This document shows positions 59,443 through 64,000 of a stretch of DNA of 64,000 nt, in pieces (within the stretch, counting starts at the first letter, position 1; every line of letters begins with the position of its first letter). The notes under the pieces were generated by a model. It did not search any database. It saw nothing but the letters and a program-made list of their open reading frames with translations, and was not told where the DNA came from. The position numbers and the translations under genes were made by a program. The stretch comes from Pseudoneurospora amorphoporcata. Lineage: Eukaryota; Ascomycota; Sordariomycetes; Sordariales; Sordariaceae. The stretch lies in assembly GCA_033297205.1 (NCBI GenBank), contig MU859153.1:62001-126000 (forward strand), in the 5' to 3' direction.

Positions 59443-59844
59443 AGGGTTTGAAAGGAGGAAGCGTACGTAGATATCGTTGGTTGTGTGATGAAACTTCCTG
59501 GTAGTGTGAAGATCGACTTTGGGAAATGGCGTTTTATCTGAGAGGACTTTTGGATGCCAAGCGTAGTATAATCGAATACCCACTCTGGAAAGAGTAACAA
59601 AATGAGTTTTTCTGCTTGCTTCGTTCATCGGAAAAATGGAACTGGCATCGAGATCCGGCTCGTTTCCGCTTCGCCTATCGTGATGATGATGATGATGATG
59701 ATGATATGTAATGACCCTTTTATAAAACCTTTCGCTCAGTCAACCATGGCCCCTGTGAGATATTTGGAGAAAAGTAAGAGAGAAAAAAGCCAGCCCTGGC
59801 TATTTATGGACGTAATGCAACGTCGGGTCGTTCGTTGATGTCGT
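59443..59844. other. Convergent intergenic region with (GAT)n
   Basis: Shared 3' space of fur1 (+) and elf1 (-). Contains a GAT microsatellite (59682-59705). Confidence 0.7.
59682..59705. repeat. (GAT)n microsatellite
   Basis: Eight tandem GAT units in the 3' intergenic space. Confidence 0.9.
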
Positions 59845-60684
59845 TCAGTCGTACTCATCGTCATCAACATCAACACCGGATCCCGCGCCATAGCCTCTAT
59901 CGTCATCCTCATCATCTTCGTCGATATCGGCAGCTCTTCGGCTTGATGCCGCTGGTCGTCCGCCCGTCGACTCCCTCCGGGAATAGGATGCTGCTTTTGC
60001 GCTTGCCTCGGCTTCTTGGGCAACGGCGTCTGTTCGTGACAAGTCAATAAACAGGTCGCAACCATGACGAGGGCAAGACCATATGCTTTCTTACCTGCAG
60101 CATCTACCCAAGCGCTATAGACATCTACCGCAGCATCGAGGTCTAGATTCCATGTAGGTCAGCACTTCTCTCCTTTTCATAATCCTAAATATATCCGAGC
60201 ATCGGTCAAGTCCAGTCTTACAGTTGACAGGGCACTGGAACTTTTGGCCGCAGATCTTGCAGTCGAGGTAGCCGACGCCGGCCTTCTTGTCGAGCTTGAC
60301 GATGACGGATCGTTCGTGGTTGCAGAAGAGGCATGTGAAGACGGTGGGGAGGGGATCGTTCTAGTGAGAAAGAGGAGTTGAACAAGTTAGCGACGGATCA
60401 AGGACTCTTGTAATCTGCGGCGAAGAGATATGTTCGAATAGAGTGACCCAATGTAGATGGAGGTACAGTAGTACTGAGTGCTGTGTATGGTACGTGATGA
60501 CTGCCTTTGGGGGTGCAGTATTGTCCTAAAAGCTTATCGGGCAATGACGTCTTTTGGTGGTATCCAGAGGTCGCGGCGCGCGCAACGGACAATGGTACGC
60601 GATTGTTCTTTGCGACTAGGAAAGGTATGTACATACCCTCCTGGGGCCCTGCGGCTTTCTTGACGACTTTTTGCGTTTGCCCAT
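59845..60684 (-). CDS. elf1: Transcription elongation factor 1 (Elf1), zinc-ribbon protein
   Basis: Exons 60684-60637, 60360-60222, 60142-60095 and 60029-59845 give 139 residues. The start MGKRKKSSRK is the family hallmark basic tail. The zinc ribbon is made of Cys26, Cys29, Cys50 and Cys53 (CLFC and CKIC) with the conserved NHERSVIVKLDKKAGVGYL between. The LDAAVDVYSAWVDAAD helix follows, then a variable, Ala/Ser-rich and acidic C-terminal tail (DEDDEDDDRGYG). Elf1 binds the downstream edge of Pol II and helps it pass nucleosomes. It lies between fur1 and urc1. The shortest exon has 48 nt. Confidence 0.95.
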
Positions 60685-62444
60685 TGTGAAGTTGTTGTTG
60701 TGGTGGTGATTGTTTGGGTGTTGGTGGTTTGGTTCAAGAGTTCTAAAATGGGCACCTGGGCGTGTTAAAGTTCGGTTGCGGTCACTACTGCAGGTGCAGG
60801 TGCGCGGCCGGCAGTGCTGTCGATGAATGATTCGCGTCGCAGAACCTTGGGTGCTTCTGGTGCGCGCCTCGGATTCGGGATTGCAGAAAAGATGGTGAAT
60901 GGAACACGTTGAGACGTTTGTGCAACTTTACTTAGCACGTGCGTGAAGGGTGACTCCTTGCAGGCAAAAATTGGTGGTTGTTTGAGTGTCGATATTTTGC
61001 GACTTTGCACCTTCATGAAGCGCCTGTCACAGAGCAATCGCCAAAGTAAGGTACTGTATACAGGTAGTTTCCGTCCCCCTACAATAAGGTCGGTGATGCC
61101 TGCCCCACCACAACTCTCGCCGTTCTCACCAAGGTGAGTTTTTCAGCCAACCGCGTGTGATCCGTAGGCTAGTTCTAATGAGTTTCCCAGATCCATAGTC
61201 TCATGAGGCTATTCACTTAGGCATCCGACTCGGCCCGTGCACTCGGTGCCAGAACAGGGCTGAAAGCCTTCAGGTTTCACCCTTGCAACTCAAGGGTCTT
61301 GGCCTGGGGTCCACCAATTCAATGCCCACCTTGCCCCACAAAAGACCTTCCCGGCTTTGGAAGGATCGACTATCAAGCGGGAACTCATGATTGAATGATT
61401 CTAGCATCTGACATTCATTCACGAACACCTTCCATCCAGAGACAGTTCGGGCCTGTCCAGATTATCAGGGTGCCTGTACGGTAAGGTCGTCAGCAGCAGT
61501 TATCGAATTTGTCGGTTAGTCGTACTTGATTTCTCGAGCAACTTGCAAGCAGCTTCCAATGATGATAGAAGCTCTCGGTACCGGCACCGCCCGTTCCGGT
61601 GTTGGGGGTTCCTCACCGGATGGTAACCGTATCACTTGCCCCTGCATCACGGTGTCAACAACAACAACCTGGAAGGTTCTCGTCAAAGGGATCATCTGAC
61701 CTCCAAAGCTTCCTTTCTTCCTTTCCTGCTTACACGATCACTAACAAGGGACCACTAACATACCGCTTCCACTCGGAATTTTGGGCTGGCGGGAACAATG
61801 AGACAGGGCGCGCTCGTCTCCGAGATCCGCAGCCACGGCACTCGATCCGATTGCGGGACCCCGCCACCGGCGTCCGGTGTGGGGAGTATGGTTAGTTAAC
61901 CCAAAGTCGCAGCATGCTACTCCAGCCTACAGGGATCGAGGAGCGCTACGGCGGGGACGCCACACAGACCCTGTTATCGATCAGCTGGCTAAGTATCGTG
62001 CTGGTTACCGTTGGTCGCTCCGCGCCCGGTGATTGCCCGAGACGCAATTCGCACCGACTCTTGTTACGTGTTGCAAACCATCGAGTGGTCGATATGCCTG
62101 TCGGGTCCCTCTTATCACGAGGGGGTTAGGTACGGTAATGCAATGAGGGGGACCGAGAGCAGCACGGAGAGGAGGATAAGGTATGTACGAGCTGGAAGAG
62201 GAGGTGTTGGATACCGTATGTTATAAGTGTCGCCCGACTGTCTCTCTCAAGGTTGCTCCAGATTCCTCCATCGTCTTCAGTGTGTTCCTCTGTTGACTTT
62301 GTCTGTCATTCACGTTACCTCTGTCCCGTCTCTTTGTCTCTGATAGAACAGTACCTCGATTCTACCTCTTATTATCGTCTCTACCTAGACTTTCACTTGG
62401 TCGTTCCTCCCCATCTTAGCTAAACAAGCAGACCTACAATTACC
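60685..62444. other. Divergent intergenic region between elf1 and urc1
   Basis: 1.8 kb of shared upstream sequence. Frames of 60-100 codons are not credible. The 150 bp before 62445 are C/T-rich (CTCTACC, TCGTTCCTCCCC), consistent with a leader. Confidence 0.55.
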
Positions 62445-64000
62445 ATGGCTACAGGTTTGGAAGGTGTGCAGGATGCCCTGCTGGCCATCGCTCAAGGCCA
62501 AACGAAGCTCATCTCGGCGGTTGAATCCATATCCCAACGTGTGAGCAGCTTGGAGAACGACAAGACCCGCGAAACCTCATCGAAATCCAACCGCGAAGCT
62601 CCAAGCCCAGCAACCACCCCGCTCGTTTCCGGCTATGTCCAGACACCACCGCTGTTGCAGGCTGATGCCGGCACCATGTCACCATCATCTCCGCCCGCCG
62701 ACATCGCAAAGTCCAACTTCTCGAACCGTGTTGTGCTCACCACCTATCCCAAACAAATCGGTATCAACCCGCTACCGATGGAATGGGGCGCGGCCGATCC
62801 CGTCAAGCGTGGCCCGGTAGCTGTCATCCGATCTGGCTCAACCATCCGCAGACGTAACGCCATTGGTGCCCACGGTGGCTCGTACTCGGTTTACTATGCA
62901 CTGGCTCTGGCGGCCAAGGAGCTGGATCCGGATCACAAGCCTGACTTCACCAACACAGAGCCCGCCGTCAACATTGGCCCCTTCCCTCAATGGGGAGACC
63001 CCAAGAAGATTGTGGCCATGGACCCTTGGGGCCATCAGGTTCCTTGGATCTTCAAGGATCTTATGGATAAGGAGGGTGGTATGTGCATACTTGCTCCTGT
63101 TGTTGTTTACTGCCCCTATTTGCAGGTGACCCACACTAACACCGACTTTTGACAGTTGATCTCCGGCCGACGATTGCCATCACGAAAGCCCATATGAAGC
63201 TACCCGAGCTTGAAGAGAGTGTTAAGGCCGGTAGATTGGTTCCAGATGGCAAGATCTGCTTGAACAGCAGTGGTGAACTCGCAGTAACCAAGTTCGCCGT
63301 CGAGCCTGTTTGGTACCTCCCCGGAGTTGCCGAACGGTTCGGTATTGATGAGGGCACATTGCGCAGATCCCTCTTCGAGCATACTGGCGGCATGTATCCG
63401 GAGGTAATTCTCGCCGCTGAACCAGAACTCTCCGCAGATATACGATGCTGACACACTCTCCAGTTGATTACGCGCTCTGATATCAAAGTCTTCCTGCCCC
63501 CTATTGGTAAGAACTATCAGCTGTGTATCCCGCCATGGTACCGTGTTTCAGGCTCCTAACTGTCTTTCTAGGTGGTTTGACCGTGTACTGCTTCGGCGAT
63601 CCTGCGAAAATGTCAGACCCTTCGAAGAAACTTGCGTTGAGGATACACGACGAGGTAGGTTCTCAGTTCATATGATGTCATGTTTCTTGAATGACTCTTC
63701 CACCGCTGACACAGCCACCTTCTCTCTCTCTAGTGTAACGGCAGTGATGTTTTCTGTTCCGATATTTGCACTTGCAGACCTTACCTCATCTTTGGTATCG
63801 AGGAGGCCGTAAAGGAGGCTCAAAACGGCGGTAGCGGCGTGGTAATCTATTTCCGCAAGGAAGGTCGTGCCTTGGGCGAAGTCACAAAGGTATGTGTTCC
63901 CAAGATTCCTCGCTCGATGACAAGATACTGACCCGTCCTCATAGTACCGTATGTTGAAACCCAGACAATGCTTACTCCCCCCTATGCGGAGGAACTTGTA
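62445..64000 (+). CDS. URC1: Urc1-type GTP cyclohydrolase II homologue (uracil catabolism), partial at the right edge
   Basis: Exons 62445-63078, 63156-63403, 63464-63506, 63572-63654 and 63734-63889 encode 388 residues and the gene continues beyond 64000. After an N-terminal segment with a short coiled-coil-like helix (about 1-40) comes the Urc1-type block (RSGSTIRRRNAIGAHGGSYS, PFPQWGDPKKIV, DPWGHQVPWIF). The GTP cyclohydrolase II-like part follows: DECNGSDVFCSDICTCRPYL, with three zinc-type Cys (DEC, ICTC), and VVIYFRKEGRALGEVTK. Urc1 is needed, with Urc4 and UPRTase, for the URC route of uracil breakdown described in the yeast Lachancea kluyveri. It is unlikely to be a riboflavin enzyme. 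The 3' end is unclear: after the donor at 63890 the family pattern K-Y-L is met by TACC at 63945-63948 followed at once by GTATGT, suggesting a 4-nt microexon. The rest of the window would then be intron. Confidence 0.9.

Overview
The window reads as nuclear DNA of a filamentous ascomycete, most likely a Sordariales fungus close to Neurospora. This rests on the many short introns (mostly about 50-110 bp) with GTNNGT donors and CTRAC branch points, C/G-ending codons inside exons, gene spacing of 1-3 kb, and Pezizomycotina-type gene content. I cannot name the species from sequence alone. No rRNA, tRNA, CRISPR array, plasmid or virus signal was found. All gene models were built by hand-splicing the reading frames and checking that every exon junction keeps the family's protein frame.

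Layout, left to right. 0-16 kb: a small single-pass membrane protein (2255-2830, +), protein phosphatase 5 (4238-6094, +), a multi-pass membrane protein with an Asn run (7770-6651, -), an RNase P/MRP Pop8-like subunit (8807-9217, +), the Bur1/CDK9-type kinase (12332-10392, -), a 98-residue putative mitochondrial inner-membrane (complex I-like) protein (13234-13609, +) and a cyclopropane-fatty-acid-synthase-like methyltransferase (15541-13969, -). 16-31 kb: a P5B-type (Ypk9/ATP13A2) ATPase (20747-16446, -), the histone chaperone Nap1 (23358-24858, +) and D-3-phosphoglycerate dehydrogenase (26444-27905, +). 31-43 kb: class V myosin (31210-36385, +), the Fap7/AK6 adenylate kinase (37954-38601, +), the ITP/XTP pyrophosphatase (39128-40093, +) and a ZUFSP/ZUP1-like C78 peptidase (42361-40378, -). 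43-64 kb: a long gene-free stretch, a frameshifted Zn2Cys6 transcription factor (45946-46768, +), seryl-tRNA synthetase (47824-49845, +), Rheb GTPase (51979-51077, -), the cohesin-release factor Wapl (56754-54145, -), uracil phosphoribosyltransferase (58447-59442, +), transcription elongation factor Elf1 (60684-59845, -) and a Urc1-type GTP-cyclohydrolase-II homologue that runs off the right edge (62445-64000, +).

Most of this is core housekeeping and not a functional cluster. The one suggestive pairing is uracil phosphoribosyltransferase and Urc1, which belong to the same uracil salvage/catabolism chemistry and are separated only by elf1. The observations most worth checking are the single-base frameshift that removes the fifth zinc-binding cysteine of the Zn2Cys6 factor, two adjacent GC-AG introns in seryl-tRNA synthetase, a possible 4-nt microexon in urc1, five introns with AAG acceptors, and a CaaX-like tail on Nap1. 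I did not find a clearly new multi-gene system.
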